NCBI RefSeq assembly: GCF_000582685.1
Contig: NZ_KK073768.1
Span: forward strand, 4,216,190-4,280,189
DNA: 64,000 nucleotides
Source of the DNA: [Scytonema hofmanni] UTEX 2349
Lineage (GTDB): Bacteria; Cyanobacteriota; Cyanobacteriia; Cyanobacteriales; Nostocaceae
Reading direction: 5' to 3'
This document shows, piece by piece, positions 8,517 through 17,747 of the stretch. The notes beneath the pieces were generated by a model, which was not told the origin of the DNA, did not search any database, and saw nothing but the letters and a program-made list of their open reading frames with translations. The position numbers and the translations under genes are program-made. Within the stretch, counting starts at the first letter, position 1. Every line of letters starts with the position of its first letter.

Positions 8517-9617
8517 ATGAAACGCCGAGAAATTATTACTACAGCTGCGATCGCTACAGCAACTACTACACTCGTTTCCTGTACCCGGACAGGCACTGCC
8601 CCAGGTGTAAAAACCGGACAGCCAAATGTCAGGTGGCGAATGGCAACAAGTTGGCCCAAGTCTTTAGGTATTTTCGCTGGTGCGGAAACTGTCGCCAAGC
8701 GTGTCAAGGAGATGACCGGCGGACGTTTCAACATCACAGCATTTGCCGCCGGTGAATTAGTGCCAGGATTGCAAGTACTTGATGCCGTCCAAGCCGGAAC
8801 TATAGAATGCGGTCACACAGCCGGCTATTATTATATTGGTAAAAGTCCCGCATTAGCTTTCGCTACCTCCGTTCCCTTCGGCTTGAATGCCCAACAGCAG
8901 AATGCTTGGTATTATCACGGCGGTGGATTAGAAGTCACACAGAAAATTTATGCCAACTTCAACGTAATTAACTTTCCCGGTGGTAATACTGGGGCGCAGA
9001 TGGGTGGCTGGTTCAAAAAGGAAATTAAGTCAGTTTCTGACCTCAATGGCTTAAAAATGCGGATTCCCGGATTGGGGGGGCAAGTAATGTCTCGTTTGGG
9101 GGTAAACGTGCAAGTTTTACCAGGAGGCGAAATTTATTTAGCATTAGATCGAGGTGCCATTGATGCTGCTGAGTGGGTTGGTCCTTACGATGACGAGAAA
9201 CTCGGTTTAAACAAAGCAGCAAAATTTTACTATTACCCAGGCTGGTGGGAACCCGGACCAACCTTAGATATATTAGTTAACCGTAACGCTTGGAACCGCT
9301 TGCCCAAAGAATATCAAGAAATTTTCAAAGTAGCGACTTTTGAAGCTAACTTAAATATGCTTGCTCAATACGATGCTTTAAATGGCGCAGCACTTTCAAG
9401 ATTAGTTGCAGGTGGTACCAAGTTAACGCCCTACAGCCAAGATATTCTCCAAGCAGCACAGAAAGCTACCTTTGCGCTATTTGATGAAAATGCGAGTAAA
9501 GACGCTACTTTTAAACAAGTTTACGAACAGTGGAAAGACTTTCGCAAGAAGATTTACAACTGGAACCGCGTTAATGAATTGAGCTTTGCCAATTTTGTTA
9601 CATCTAGTAACAGTTGA
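8517..9617 (+). CDS. TRAP transporter solute-binding protein (DctP family)
   Basis: 366 residues. It captures an organic acid or related solute outside the cytoplasmic membrane for the DctQ-DctM permease encoded convergently just downstream. The N-terminus has a twin-arginine pair (MKRRE) and a lipobox-like LVSC with Cys22, so it may be a lipoprotein. Family landmarks include WRMATSWPKSLG, GAETVAKRVKEMTGG, DLNGLKMRIPG and AAEWVGPYDDEKLG. The last resembles the 2-oxoacid (TakP-like) subgroup, in which the Trp-Val-Gly-Pro segment lines the ligand site; the exact ligand is inferred. ATG start. Confidence 0.9.
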   Translation: MKRREIITTAAIATATTTLVSCTRTGTAPGVKTGQPNVRWRMATSWPKSLGIFAGAETVAKRVKEMTGGRFNITAFAAGELVPGLQVLDAVQAGTIECGHTAGYYYIGKSPALAFATSVPFGLNAQQQNAWYYHGGGLEVTQKIYANFNVINFPGGNTGAQMGGWFKKEIKSVSDLNGLKMRIPGLGGQVMSRLGVNVQVLPGGEIYLALDRGAIDAAEWVGPYDDEKLGLNKAAKFYYYPGWWEPGPTLDILVNRNAWNRLPKEYQEIFKVATFEANLNMLAQYDALNGAALSRLVAGGTKLTPYSQDILQAAQKATFALFDENASKDATFKQVYEQWKDFRKKIYNWNRVNELSFANFVTSSNS

Positions 9618-9797
9618 TTGGGGATTGGGGATTGGGGATTGGGCAATGGGCATGGGGCAATGGGCAATGGGCATGGGGCAATGGGCATTGGGCAATGGGC
9701 ATTGGGCAATGGGCATGGGGCATTGCGAAAAAAGAATTATTATTTTGCTCCCCCTGCTCCCCCTGCTCCCCCTACTCCCCCTGCCCCCCCACTCTGC
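9618..9797. repeat. GC-skewed minisatellite between convergent TRAP genes
   Basis: Direct repeats of GGGGATT and GGGCAATGGGCATGGGGCAAT on the + strand pass into C-rich CTCCCCCTGCTCCC units. It lies exactly between the stop codons of dctP and dctM. Similar tracts recur at 45040-45170 and 58955-59065. Confidence 0.75.
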
Positions 9798-11135
9798 TCA
9801 TCCCCCCAAAGAGGGTAAAAAACTCACTATTCCGGGGAAAGCAATAATTAAAACTACAACCAACAGCTGAAGCAAAATAAAGGGTATGACACCGCGATAA
9901 ATATCAGTTGTGGTGACTTCTTTTGGTGCGACGCCCCGCAAATAGAATAAAGCAAAACCAAAAGGAGGGGTGAGAAAAGAGGTTTGCAAATTTGCTCCCA
10001 AGACGACACCGTACCAAACTAAATCTATTCCTAATTGCTGGGCGACTGGGACAAATAAAGGGATAACAATAAAGGCAATCTCGAAAAAGTCGATAAAGAA
10101 GCCAAGGAAAAATACCGCTGCCATGCTGACAATTAAAAAGCCGACTTTGCCACCTGGAAGATTTGAGAGGACATCAAACATAAATTGATCGCCATTCAGT
10201 CCCCGGAAAACTAAACTAAAAGCGGTGGAACCGAAGAGAATAAAAATCACCATGCTGGTGATTCGCAAAGTCGCATCACAAACCTGACGTAACGATTCTA
10301 AAGTGAGTTGACGGTTGGCAGCAGCAAGAGCGATCGCACCGGCACAACCCACCGCACCCGCTTCTGTGGGTGTTGCAATGCCAAAAAAGATACTACCTAA
10401 AACCAGCGAAATCAACACCAAAGGCGGCAGCATCACCTGAAAGACTCGCTTTCCCAAAGCTTTAGCACCGATTTCTCTCACCTCGGCTGGCAAAGCAGGT
10501 GCTACATCTGGTTTCAAAAATGACACAATCAGCACATGAGCCGCAAACGCTCCCGCCATCATCAAACCAGGAATCACCGAACCGATGAACAAATCGCCCA
10601 CCGATACACCCAACTGATCCCCCAGTACCACCAATACCACACTCGGCGGAATGATTTGTCCCAAAGTTCCTGATGCAGCAATTACACCAGTCGCTAATTC
10701 TTTGTTGTAGCCATAGCGCAGCATAATCGGCAAGGAAATTAAACCCATTGCCACCACCGTTGCTGCCACTACACCAGTTGTCGCAGCTAATAGCGCTCCC
10801 ACCAGCACCACAGCTAACGCAAGTCCGCCACGCAAACGCCCCAACAAAATCCCCATCGTTTCTAACAGCCTCTCAGCTATGCCGGATTTCTCCAGCATTG
10901 CCCCCATAAAGATGAAGTAAGGGATAGCTAGCAAGGTATAATTTGCCATGATGCCAAAAATTCGCTGTGGCATCGCAGTCATAAATATTGGGTCAAATAT
11001 GCCTAGTCCAATTCCTACTAGCCCAAATAAAATCGCCACACCACCAAGCGAAAAAGCTACCGGATACCCCAGCGACAGCAGCACCAAAGCACCCGCAAAC
11101 ATCAGTGGACCAAGCCATTCATAAGCCAGCGTCAT
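9798..11135 (-). CDS. TRAP transporter large permease (DctM family)
   Basis: 445 residues, about 12 hydrophobic segments. It is the sodium-coupled transport channel of the TRAP system. Typical features are GYPVAFSLGGVAILFG near the start, a segment ending IPYFIFMGAMLEKSGIAERL, the Gly/Pro-rich SGTLGQIIPPSVVLVVLGDQ, and the C-terminal NLQTSFLTPPFGFALFYLRG. The start overlaps the 3' end of dctQ by 17 bases, so the two are cotranslated. The partner binding protein is encoded convergently at 8517, which is an unusual arrangement. Confidence 0.93.
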   Translation of the reverse strand: MTLAYEWLGPLMFAGALVLLSLGYPVAFSLGGVAILFGLVGIGLGIFDPIFMTAMPQRIFGIMANYTLLAIPYFIFMGAMLEKSGIAERLLETMGILLGRLRGGLALAVVLVGALLAATTGVVAATVVAMGLISLPIMLRYGYNKELATGVIAASGTLGQIIPPSVVLVVLGDQLGVSVGDLFIGSVIPGLMMAGAFAAHVLIVSFLKPDVAPALPAEVREIGAKALGKRVFQVMLPPLVLISLVLGSIFFGIATPTEAGAVGCAGAIALAAANRQLTLESLRQVCDATLRITSMVIFILFGSTAFSLVFRGLNGDQFMFDVLSNLPGGKVGFLIVSMAAVFFLGFFIDFFEIAFIVIPLFVPVAQQLGIDLVWYGVVLGANLQTSFLTPPFGFALFYLRGVAPKEVTTTDIYRGVIPFILLQLLVVVLIIAFPGIVSFLPSLGG

Positions 11136-11673
11136 GGTGTTCCTCCTGAGTTTCTAGTCTGCCTTGAATAATTGCCAAATTTTTGATTGCCTCAGAAATT
11201 CCCTGAAAAATCAACAATACACAGGCGACGATAATCATGGCTTTAATCGGGTAACGCGGCAATCCACCCGGATCAGGCGACGTTTCCAGAATTTGCCACG
11301 AAGCAATGATACTATCCCAAGAAAAAATAATTACCATGATGCAGAAGGGAATCAAAAAAAATATCGTTCCCAGCAAATCTGCAACTGCCTTACGCTTAGG
11401 CTGCCAATTATTGTAAAAAATATCAACGCGCACGTGTTCGTTATGTTTGAGCGTGTAAGCCGCTCCTAACAAAAAAACTAAATCAAATATATACCATTGC
11501 GCTTCGATGTAAGCATTAGAGGTAAGATTGCTGCCGATAATTCGTCCCAAGTATCGCCCAACAACATTCCATACCCCAAGTATGACCATGACTAGCACCA
11601 GCCAGCTAGTCATTTTACCAATGCGATCGTTGCAAGCATCAATAATTCTAGAAACTCTTAAGAGTTTTTCCAA
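11119..11673 (-). CDS. TRAP transporter small permease (DctQ family)
   Basis: 184 residues, four membrane segments. It links binding protein and DctM. Recognisable family features are WLVLVMVILGVWNVVGRYLGR, EAQWYIFDLVFLLGAAYTLKHNEHVRVDIFY and GISEAIKNLA near the C-terminus. The frame starts at a TTG (11673). An ATG 20 codons later (MTSWLVLV) would cut into the first helix, so the longer form is kept. First gene of a two-gene operon with dctM. Confidence 0.9.
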   Translation of the reverse strand: MEKLLRVSRIIDACNDRIGKMTSWLVLVMVILGVWNVVGRYLGRIIGSNLTSNAYIEAQWYIFDLVFLLGAAYTLKHNEHVRVDIFYNNWQPKRKAVADLLGTIFFLIPFCIMVIIFSWDSIIASWQILETSPDPGGLPRYPIKAMIIVACVLLIFQGISEAIKNLAIIQGRLETQEEHHDAGL

Positions 11674-11920
11674 TGTTCTCTACCCTTTTGAACTGTGTTG
11701 TAAATGTAGTTTACAACCGAAATGGGCAAGCTTATAAGAAGCAGGAATGAGCGTAAAAACTCTCTCAAACTCTTATTTCTCTGCGTTCTGTGTGTAAGAG
11801 TGCGATCGCCTCCGGCAACTTTGTATAATCGCGAACATTTCTTCATGGCTCCTTGCATTTAAGCGATCGCTTGTGCTAGCAACTGCGATAAAATTCTCAA
11901 GCACAACGCACTCCACAGCT

Positions 11921-12754
11921 ATGCAAATCAACTGGGAAACTGCCAAAACCTACGAAGATATTCTTTACCACAAAACTGACGGTATCGCCAAAATCACCAT
12001 CAATCGTCCCCACAAACGCAATGCTTTTCGTCCGAAAACCGTTTTTGAACTTTACGACGCTTTTTCTGATGCCCGTGAAGATACTACTATTGGTGTTGTA
12101 CTATTTACTGGTGCAGGACCCCACACAGATGGGAAATACGCTTTTTGTGCTGGCGGCGATCAAAGTGTGCGAGGACACGCCGGTTATGTAGATGATGATG
12201 GTGTACCCCGTTTGAATGTGCTGGATTTACAACGCCTGATTCGTTCGATGCCGAAAGTAGTAATTGCTTTGGTGGCTGGATATGCGATCGGTGGTGGACA
12301 CGTTTTACACTTAATTTGCGATCTCACCATCGCTGCCGATAACGCCATTTTCGGACAAACAGGTCCCAAAGTCGGCAGTTTTGATGGTGGTTTTGGCGCA
12401 AGTTATCTCGCTCGCATTGTCGGACAAAAAAAAGCGCGAGAAATTTGGTTTCTCTGTCGCCAATATACTGCACAACAAGCCGAGGAAATGGGTTTAGTTA
12501 ATTGTGTTGTTCCAATAGAACAACTAGAGGCAGAAGGAATTCAGTGGGCACAAGAAATATTAGAAAAAAGTCCGATCGCTATTCGCTGTCTCAAAGCTGC
12601 ATTTAACGCTGATTGTGATGGACAAGCTGGTTTGCAAGAACTCGCAGGTAATGCCACTTTACTTTATTACATGACCCAAGAAGGTTCTGAAGGCAAACAA
12701 GCTTTTCTCGAAAAGCGTCCCCCAAATTTTCGGGACTTTCCCTGGCTACCTTAA
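11921..12754 (+). CDS. menB: 1,4-dihydroxy-2-naphthoyl-CoA synthase
   Basis: 277 residues of the crotonase fold. It closes the second ring of the naphthoquinone, from o-succinylbenzoyl-CoA, in phylloquinone (vitamin K1) synthesis, which supplies the photosystem I quinone. Supporting segments are ITINRPHKRNAFRP, FCAGGDQSVRGHAGY, VVALVAGYAIGGGHVLHLICD and GPKVGSFDGGFGASYLARIVG, all characteristic of MenB rather than other crotonases. The ATG at 11921 gives the usual length; an upstream in-frame GTG at 11873 would add 16 unlikely residues. Monocistronic, with a hairpin terminator after the stop. Confidence 0.95.
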   Translation: MQINWETAKTYEDILYHKTDGIAKITINRPHKRNAFRPKTVFELYDAFSDAREDTTIGVVLFTGAGPHTDGKYAFCAGGDQSVRGHAGYVDDDGVPRLNVLDLQRLIRSMPKVVIALVAGYAIGGGHVLHLICDLTIAADNAIFGQTGPKVGSFDGGFGASYLARIVGQKKAREIWFLCRQYTAQQAEEMGLVNCVVPIEQLEAEGIQWAQEILEKSPIAIRCLKAAFNADCDGQAGLQELAGNATLLYYMTQEGSEGKQAFLEKRPPNFRDFPWLP

Positions 12755-12760
12755 AAGCTC

Positions 12761-12798
12761 AAAAATCGCATCTTTAAGCAAAGGTGCGATTTTTGAAA
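12761..12798 (+). terminator. Hairpin terminator of menB
   Basis: AAAAATCGCA pairs perfectly with TGCGATTTTT across a 14-base loop, six bases after the menB stop. The right arm ends in a run of five T. Confidence 0.6.
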
Positions 12799-12885
12799 AT
12801 GTGAAGTTTCTTTACAAATTGAAAAATATTATAACCAAATTTCTTTTGGGCAGAGTAATTTGAAAACTTTGGTAATAATCAGCCC

Positions 12886-13197
12886 TTAAATTAAAACTGC
12901 CTGAGCTTCTGTCTGTTCAGATGTACAGACGGCTGTTTGAGAAACAGAAGCAACTGGAATTTTATCTAAACTAGAACCTAAAGAACTAGAAGCCAAAACT
13001 GGTGTTGCACCGGGCAAACTCCAAACATCTTCCAAACTTTCCCAGCTAGGTGCAAACGGTGGGAGCGCGAAAGAACAAGCCTTCCAACTTGCAAGAACTG
13101 GCGCTCCCAACTGTTGGCAAAGTCCGCCACGGCGTCCTTCCGGTTTGTAATGACGACAATATCGACAGGCAGAAGTCAAGACTTTAATGGGTTTCAT
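12886..13197 (-). CDS. Conserved cyanobacterial Cys-motif protein (103 aa)
   Basis: A small soluble protein of unknown function. The N-terminal half carries CRYCRHYKPEGRRGGLCQ and then SWKACSFALPPF: four cysteines in the order CxxC, ~10 residues, C, ~13 residues, C. This suggests a metal site (zinc or an Fe-S cluster), by inference. I recall this N-terminal block being shared among cyanobacterial small proteins. The Ser/Pro/Val-rich C-terminal half looks disordered. ATG start. Confidence 0.7.
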   Translation of the reverse strand: MKPIKVLTSACRYCRHYKPEGRRGGLCQQLGAPVLASWKACSFALPPFAPSWESLEDVWSLPGATPVLASSSLGSSLDKIPVASVSQTAVCTSEQTEAQAVLI

Positions 13198-13859
13198 CTG
13201 GGTTTATATTAAATCCCGTTAGGGCTGATTTCTGTTTTCAATTCTGCTCTACATATAAATACCTATTGAAGCCATAAATCTATTATTCTGTATATGTTCT
13301 AGCGATCCCGATGAAATAATTAACTTTAGGAAATTTTTATATTTGTGTCATATTTGGCAATAATTCAACTACCGTAAATATAGCAATATCAGGCTCAAAG
13401 CTATTAGGGATCAAGGTTAAGCCTTATATTTTCGATTTGGTCAGGGTGTTAAATTAACTTCAAAAAATGTCACATAACATAGTTTGCAGAAATTTAGGGG
13501 GAAATGAGGAGAAATTTTCTACAAGTATTCCTGTAGGAATACTTATAGAAAGAGGGGGAAAGGGAAAAAAGAAGAAAAAGTTTTCATGATATAATTCAAT
13601 ACGCTTGGTGTTAAGCCTAAAATCCGAGTGTAGAGACTTCGTCCGATCGCGTCTCTACAGGTCAAAAATCAGTACCAAAAATCCTTAACACCAAGCGTAT
13701 TGTGATATAACTCACGTCCGTTTAATTAATAGTAATAAAAACATACCTACCGTCGTAGAGACGTTCCGGCGGAACGTCTTTACATAAATGGTATCAGCAC
13801 TCTTCGTGCTGTAAATGGGCGGTATTTACAATTGCTACGTATATCTTTTTTTATTGTCT
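13198..13859. other. 660-base intergenic region with repeats
   Basis: No gene seen. It contains a short palindrome (AAGTATTCCT and AGGAATACTT, about 13520-13542), a MITE at 13597-13702 and a GTAGAGACG palindrome at about 13755-13784. Confidence 0.6.
13597..13702. repeat. MITE, CAATACG family, copy 1
   Basis: 106 bases. Perfect 19-base terminal inverted repeats start CAATACGCTTGGTGTTAAG. The element is flanked by 10-base direct repeats TGATATAATT and TGATATAACT (9 of 10 identical). The interior holds a TGTAGAGAC palindrome. Confidence 0.8.
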
Positions 13860-14417
13860 TCAAAAACTACTAGAAAACTGCTTAGTAGCACAGATAGAAC
13901 AGACACCCCAGCGCTGAATTTCGCCTGGTGGGGTGGGAGATTGACATTGAGGACAAACAGGTAAATTATGCGATCGCATGACCATAGCCATTTTCCAATT
14001 TTCAAAAGCAGCATTCGCATTTTTGCTTATTGGTAGCACCTGAGGCTTGACGTTTGTCTCATCACCAAGGTAACTAGGATGTTCAGACGGCAAAAGGGTT
14101 TTTTGCTGGTTTGCTTTATCTTGGGGACGCTTCCAACCAGCAGTAGAGAAGCGAATATCTACTAAAGGATCGGGTAGTTTTTCATTCAACTTGACAAGCA
14201 GTCGCTGACGCTCGAAAGTCAAATTTTGTGCCCAAGCTGCGCTAGAAGTTGCCACCCGCAAGACATCGCGCTGAATCGACAATGGTTGAGTATGAAATGC
14301 GATCGCATTTCCTACCACTTGAGACCAACACTTGAGCAAGCGGGGAAATGGCTGCTGGTGCAGTAATATCTGAATTTCCGGAAGACTTAAAATATCATTA
14401 ACTGATTTCAAAGACAT
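13860..14417 (-). CDS. DUF721 / DciA-family protein with C-terminal zinc ribbon
   Basis: 185 residues. Residues 5-100 match DUF721: the segment ending LLKCWSQVVGNAIAFHTQPL, then VLRVATSSAAWAQNL and FERQRLLVKLNEKL. This is the family that includes the replicative helicase (DnaB) operator DciA found in bacteria lacking DnaC, including cyanobacteria. After a disordered linker the C-terminus has CPQC ... CSIC (positions about 158-176), a likely zinc ribbon. Role in loading DnaB is inferred from family. ATG start. Divergent from the gene at 14548. Confidence 0.8.
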   Translation of the reverse strand: MSLKSVNDILSLPEIQILLHQQPFPRLLKCWSQVVGNAIAFHTQPLSIQRDVLRVATSSAAWAQNLTFERQRLLVKLNEKLPDPLVDIRFSTAGWKRPQDKANQQKTLLPSEHPSYLGDETNVKPQVLPISKNANAAFENWKMAMVMRSHNLPVCPQCQSPTPPGEIQRWGVCSICATKQFSSSF

Positions 14418-14547
14418 TTTGCGTAAACCTTGAGTAAAAATTTTAGCTTGCTACAAAAAGCATCAATCTATTCTGGGAATTTTCGTTAGGATTGGCACAC
14501 ATGTATTTTAAGTTAATCCAGTAATCTACTTTTGAGGCAGACAGGCT

Positions 14548-15777
14548 ATGAGTCAAAACCTCCGACATTTGGGTACTCAATCGTCGAAAACACCTGGGTT
14601 GAAGCCACAACTAGCAGCAGCATTAGCTTGTTTAGAAGTGCAACTAGATCAAGAGTTAGCCCGCTATCGACGTACACGAACCGGATACAACACACCTAAC
14701 CAAAACCGTGCCAGTAGTAACACCAATCAATTCCAGCAGACTGCCATTACTGGGTTGAGCGGAGTTCTTGCCGCAAGCATCGCGTCCAAAAAACCGATAT
14801 CAAATTTAACTTCTTTAGTACAAGAAAAGCAGACCGTTCTTCAACCGAATATCCCGTCCGCATCTGTTGAAGCTGAAACTCCTCAGGAAATGCCAGCGGC
14901 GACAACGGTAAATACTGAGTTGCCAAAACCTCCCAAGGTTGAGGTTATAGATAAAACAGATACACCTTCAGAGGAAAATGGCAGTATTGTGCCTACGGTT
15001 GTCAAATCCGATCAAACCGAAAATACCCCATCAGATGACACCCCCAAGCAGCCAGACGATTACTTAGAATCATCTGAAGCACTGCTGCGAAGTTTGACAG
15101 AAGAACAACCGCCAAAAAGAAAGCCAAGTAACAGCGATAGTCTTTTATCACCTTTGGGGATTGGCTCAATGTTATTACTATTACTAGCGAGTCTCACCTT
15201 GGGATACGTACTTTTTAATCCGAAAAGCTTGTCTCTGCTTGGCTTTGGTGGAAAGTCTGTGTCAAATTCGCCACCAACGGCATCGACAACTAATATTAAA
15301 AATACTCAGAAAGCAAAACCAGAAACACCGACTACCCCCATACCTAAGTATCCAAATCTTGCCACCGATGAATTTCCAGAGGTGAACAATCCTAATGACG
15401 TAGTTGGCTTAACACCCAAACCGAAACCGACTCCTACACCAATACCCAGCCCTGTGGCGGTAATAATTCCGGCAAATCCCCCTATAGCGCCAATACAAAA
15501 AGCGCAACCTTTGCCGACACCAAAGGCAACAACTTCGCCAAAGCCCGAAAAACCGCTTTCAGAAGTGAAACCGTCAAAAGATGGATTTTATCATCTTGTC
15601 ATAGAAAATCAAGGCGATCGCACTTTCGCCTCTGCACGGGAAGTAATTCCCGATGCTTATTTATCAGCTGATGGAAAATTCATTTATCTGGGTGCGCTGA
15701 AAACCAAAGAGCAAGTAAAACAACAAATGCAACTACTACAGGCTAAAGGAATTAAAGCGCGGGTGGAGCAACCTTAA
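14548..15777 (+). CDS. Single-pass membrane protein with C-terminal SPOR-like domain
   Basis: 409 residues. A short conserved N-terminal segment (LKPQLAAALACLEVQLDQEL, RYRRTR) is followed by a low-complexity Ser/Thr/Pro linker, one membrane segment near residues 205-225 (GIGSMLLLLLASLTLGYVLF), a second Pro/Thr-rich linker, and a C-terminal domain at about 345-409 with the SPOR pattern: FYHLVIENQGD, YLSADGKFIYLGALKTKEQV, LQAKGIKARV. SPOR domains bind septal peptidoglycan, so a periplasmic C-terminus and a cell-division or envelope role are inferred. ATG with TTGAGGCAG upstream. Located just before the pspA/vipp1 pair. Confidence 0.7.
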   Translation: MSQNLRHLGTQSSKTPGLKPQLAAALACLEVQLDQELARYRRTRTGYNTPNQNRASSNTNQFQQTAITGLSGVLAASIASKKPISNLTSLVQEKQTVLQPNIPSASVEAETPQEMPAATTVNTELPKPPKVEVIDKTDTPSEENGSIVPTVVKSDQTENTPSDDTPKQPDDYLESSEALLRSLTEEQPPKRKPSNSDSLLSPLGIGSMLLLLLASLTLGYVLFNPKSLSLLGFGGKSVSNSPPTASTTNIKNTQKAKPETPTTPIPKYPNLATDEFPEVNNPNDVVGLTPKPKPTPTPIPSPVAVIIPANPPIAPIQKAQPLPTPKATTSPKPEKPLSEVKPSKDGFYHLVIENQGDRTFASAREVIPDAYLSADGKFIYLGALKTKEQVKQQMQLLQAKGIKARVEQP

Positions 15778-15864
15778 GGAGCGAAAATCTACGATACCAT
15801 AAAAAAACATCTACTTAATCCCTAGCTGTTGACACTGCGAGCAAAAAGTGAATGGAGAGCCGAA

Positions 15865-16581
15865 ATGGAAATGATGAAGCGTATCCAACGGGTGATTCGC
15901 GCTAATTTCAATAGTATGATGAGCAGTGGGTCAGATCCAGAAAAGATTCTGGAGCAAGCTGTTATGGAGATGCAAACTAATTTGGTGCAATTGCGACAAG
16001 CAGTAGCACAGGCAGTAGCAACTCAAAAACGTACCGAACGACAAACCGCTCAGGCTAAGTCAACAGTAGAGGAATGGTATCGTCGCGCTCAATTGGCGCT
16101 ACAAGCCAATAATGAACCTTTAGCTAGGGAAGCTCTTACCAAACGTCGTGCCTATCAAGAAACACATGATGCTCTGGCTTTGCAGATAAAGCAGCAAAAT
16201 AGTTTGATAGTTAAAATGAAACAAGATATGCGATCGCTAGAATTTAAAATATTGGAGGCGAAAACTAAAAAAGATATGTACATCGCTCGCGCTCGTTCTG
16301 CTGAAGCTTCTTACCGGCTTCAGGAAATGTTGAGCAGTTCATCTACCACTAGCAGCTTAAACGCTTTTGAACGGATGGAAGAAAAAGTTTTGCAACTCGA
16401 AGCCAAATCCGAAGCAATAGCTCAACTCGACAGCGATGACTTGGTTTCTCAATTTACTAAGAGTGAATCTAACAACACTATTGATGGGGAACTCGCAGCG
16501 ATGAAAGTGCAGCCTTTAAGTGGCGCAGACATTATACCACATAAAGGCAATAATTTAAATTCTGAGAGTGTAAATACTTAA
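15865..16581 (+). CDS. PspA/IM30 family protein (Vipp1 paralogue)
   Basis: 238 residues, almost entirely coiled coil: KRIQRVIRANFNSMMSSGSDP, EQAVMEMQTNLVQLRQAVAQ, AQLALQANNEPLAREALTKR and NAFERMEEKVLQLEAKSEA. This is the ESCRT-III-like PspA/Vipp1 fold, which assembles on and protects membranes. The ATG at 15865 with GGAG seven bases before it is preferred over a TTG at 15829. It ends without the vipp1-type C-terminal helix, so it is the PspA-like member of a tandem pair with the next gene (about 180 bases apart). The first amphipathic helix is less conserved than in Vipp1. Confidence 0.85.
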   Translation: MEMMKRIQRVIRANFNSMMSSGSDPEKILEQAVMEMQTNLVQLRQAVAQAVATQKRTERQTAQAKSTVEEWYRRAQLALQANNEPLAREALTKRRAYQETHDALALQIKQQNSLIVKMKQDMRSLEFKILEAKTKKDMYIARARSAEASYRLQEMLSSSSTTSSLNAFERMEEKVLQLEAKSEAIAQLDSDDLVSQFTKSESNNTIDGELAAMKVQPLSGADIIPHKGNNLNSESVNT

Positions 16582-16762
16582 AAATCACGAACCGTAAACA
16601 TTGGGCAATTAAGGAAAACTAAAGCATATCTTAGAAATTAAGGGTTGTGTGAAGCTACCAATCTAAAGCGAAAAGATTAAATTGAAATAGGTAGCTATTA
16701 AATAGTAGAAAAGCCTTCGTATCCGTTCAAAGCGCGTAAATCGCAAAAGGAAAAACAAAGTT

Positions 16763-17539
16763 ATGGGATTATTTGATCGCATTAGACGAGTAGTAGGTGC
16801 TAACCTTAATGACCTGGTAAGTAAAGCCGAAGATCCAGAAAAAATGCTCGAACAAGCCATCCTGGAAATGCAGGAAGACTTGGTACAGCTACGTCAGGGA
16901 GTCGCCCAGACAATTGCTGCTCAAAAACGTACAGAAAAACAGTATAATGATGCCCAAAATGAAATAAATAAGTGGCAACGTAATGCCCAGCTAGCGCTGC
17001 AAAAAGGTGATGAAAACCTTGCACGTCAAGCACTAGAGCGGAAAAAGACTTACACGGACACCGGCACTGCTCTTAAAACCAGCCTGGATCAGCAAGTTAT
17101 TCAGGTGGAAACTATCAAGCGCAACTTAATGCAGCTAGAGAGCAAAATTTCTGAGGCAAAAACCAAGAAAGAAATGCTCAAAGCGCGAATCACCACTGCC
17201 AAAGCTCAAGAGCAACTTCAAGGCATGGTGCGCGGTATGAATAGCAGCAGCGCAATGTCAGCTTTTGAGCGGATGGAAGAAAAAGTCTTGATGCAAGAAG
17301 CTCGCGCTCAGTCAGCAGGAGAGTTAGCAGGTGCTGATTTAGAAAGCCAATTTGCCAAATTGGAATCTGGTAGCGATGTTGACGATGAATTGGCAGCTTT
17401 GAAAGCGTCGCTGGCACCAGCTAGTCCACCAAATCAACCTTTATTGCCACAAGAAACTAACACTCCTAAAACTAATCAGCGACCGGAAGTGGTTGATGCC
17501 GAGTTGGAATCGCTAAAAAAACAATTGGATCAAATGTAA
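16763..17539 (+). CDS. vipp1: Vesicle-inducing protein in plastids 1 (Vipp1/IM30)
   Basis: 258 residues. An ESCRT-III-like membrane-remodelling protein needed for thylakoid biogenesis and maintenance. MGLFDRIRRVVGANLNDLVS is the amphipathic membrane-binding helix, followed by the coiled-coil core and FERMEEKVLMQEARAQSAGE. A Pro-rich linker near 215-240 leads to a C-terminal helix (AELESLKKQLDQM), the extension that separates Vipp1 from PspA. ATG start with a purine-rich stretch upstream. A hairpin (17567-17592) follows the gene. Confidence 0.93.
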   Translation: MGLFDRIRRVVGANLNDLVSKAEDPEKMLEQAILEMQEDLVQLRQGVAQTIAAQKRTEKQYNDAQNEINKWQRNAQLALQKGDENLARQALERKKTYTDTGTALKTSLDQQVIQVETIKRNLMQLESKISEAKTKKEMLKARITTAKAQEQLQGMVRGMNSSSAMSAFERMEEKVLMQEARAQSAGELAGADLESQFAKLESGSDVDDELAALKASLAPASPPNQPLLPQETNTPKTNQRPEVVDAELESLKKQLDQM

Positions 17540-17566
17540 CATTATCAGAAAAATCTTCACTTCAAC

Positions 17567-17592
17567 TATCCCACGCCTTTTGGTCGTGGGAT
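17567..17592 (+). terminator. Hairpin after vipp1
   Basis: ATCCCACG pairs with CGTGGGAT across a short loop about 28 bases after the vipp1 stop and is followed by TTTCG. A weak T-run makes this a probable rather than certain terminator. Confidence 0.45.
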
Positions 17593-17747
17593 TTCGCGTC
17601 AAAATGATTTGGTCAATGGTCAATTAAGCCCCGACGATTAAAATCGCGGCTACATAAACAAAGTCCGCCTACGCGGACTAAATTGACGACTTTGAGATAG
17701 AGTATTTTGTGTGCCAATATAAATCGTGCCACCGGATGGAGACTGCA

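Noticed and set aside
9586..9870. Overlapping Gly-Trp-Ala-Met-rich frames between the TRAP genes
   Set aside because: They are translations of the GGGCAATGGGCAT minisatellite in several frames.
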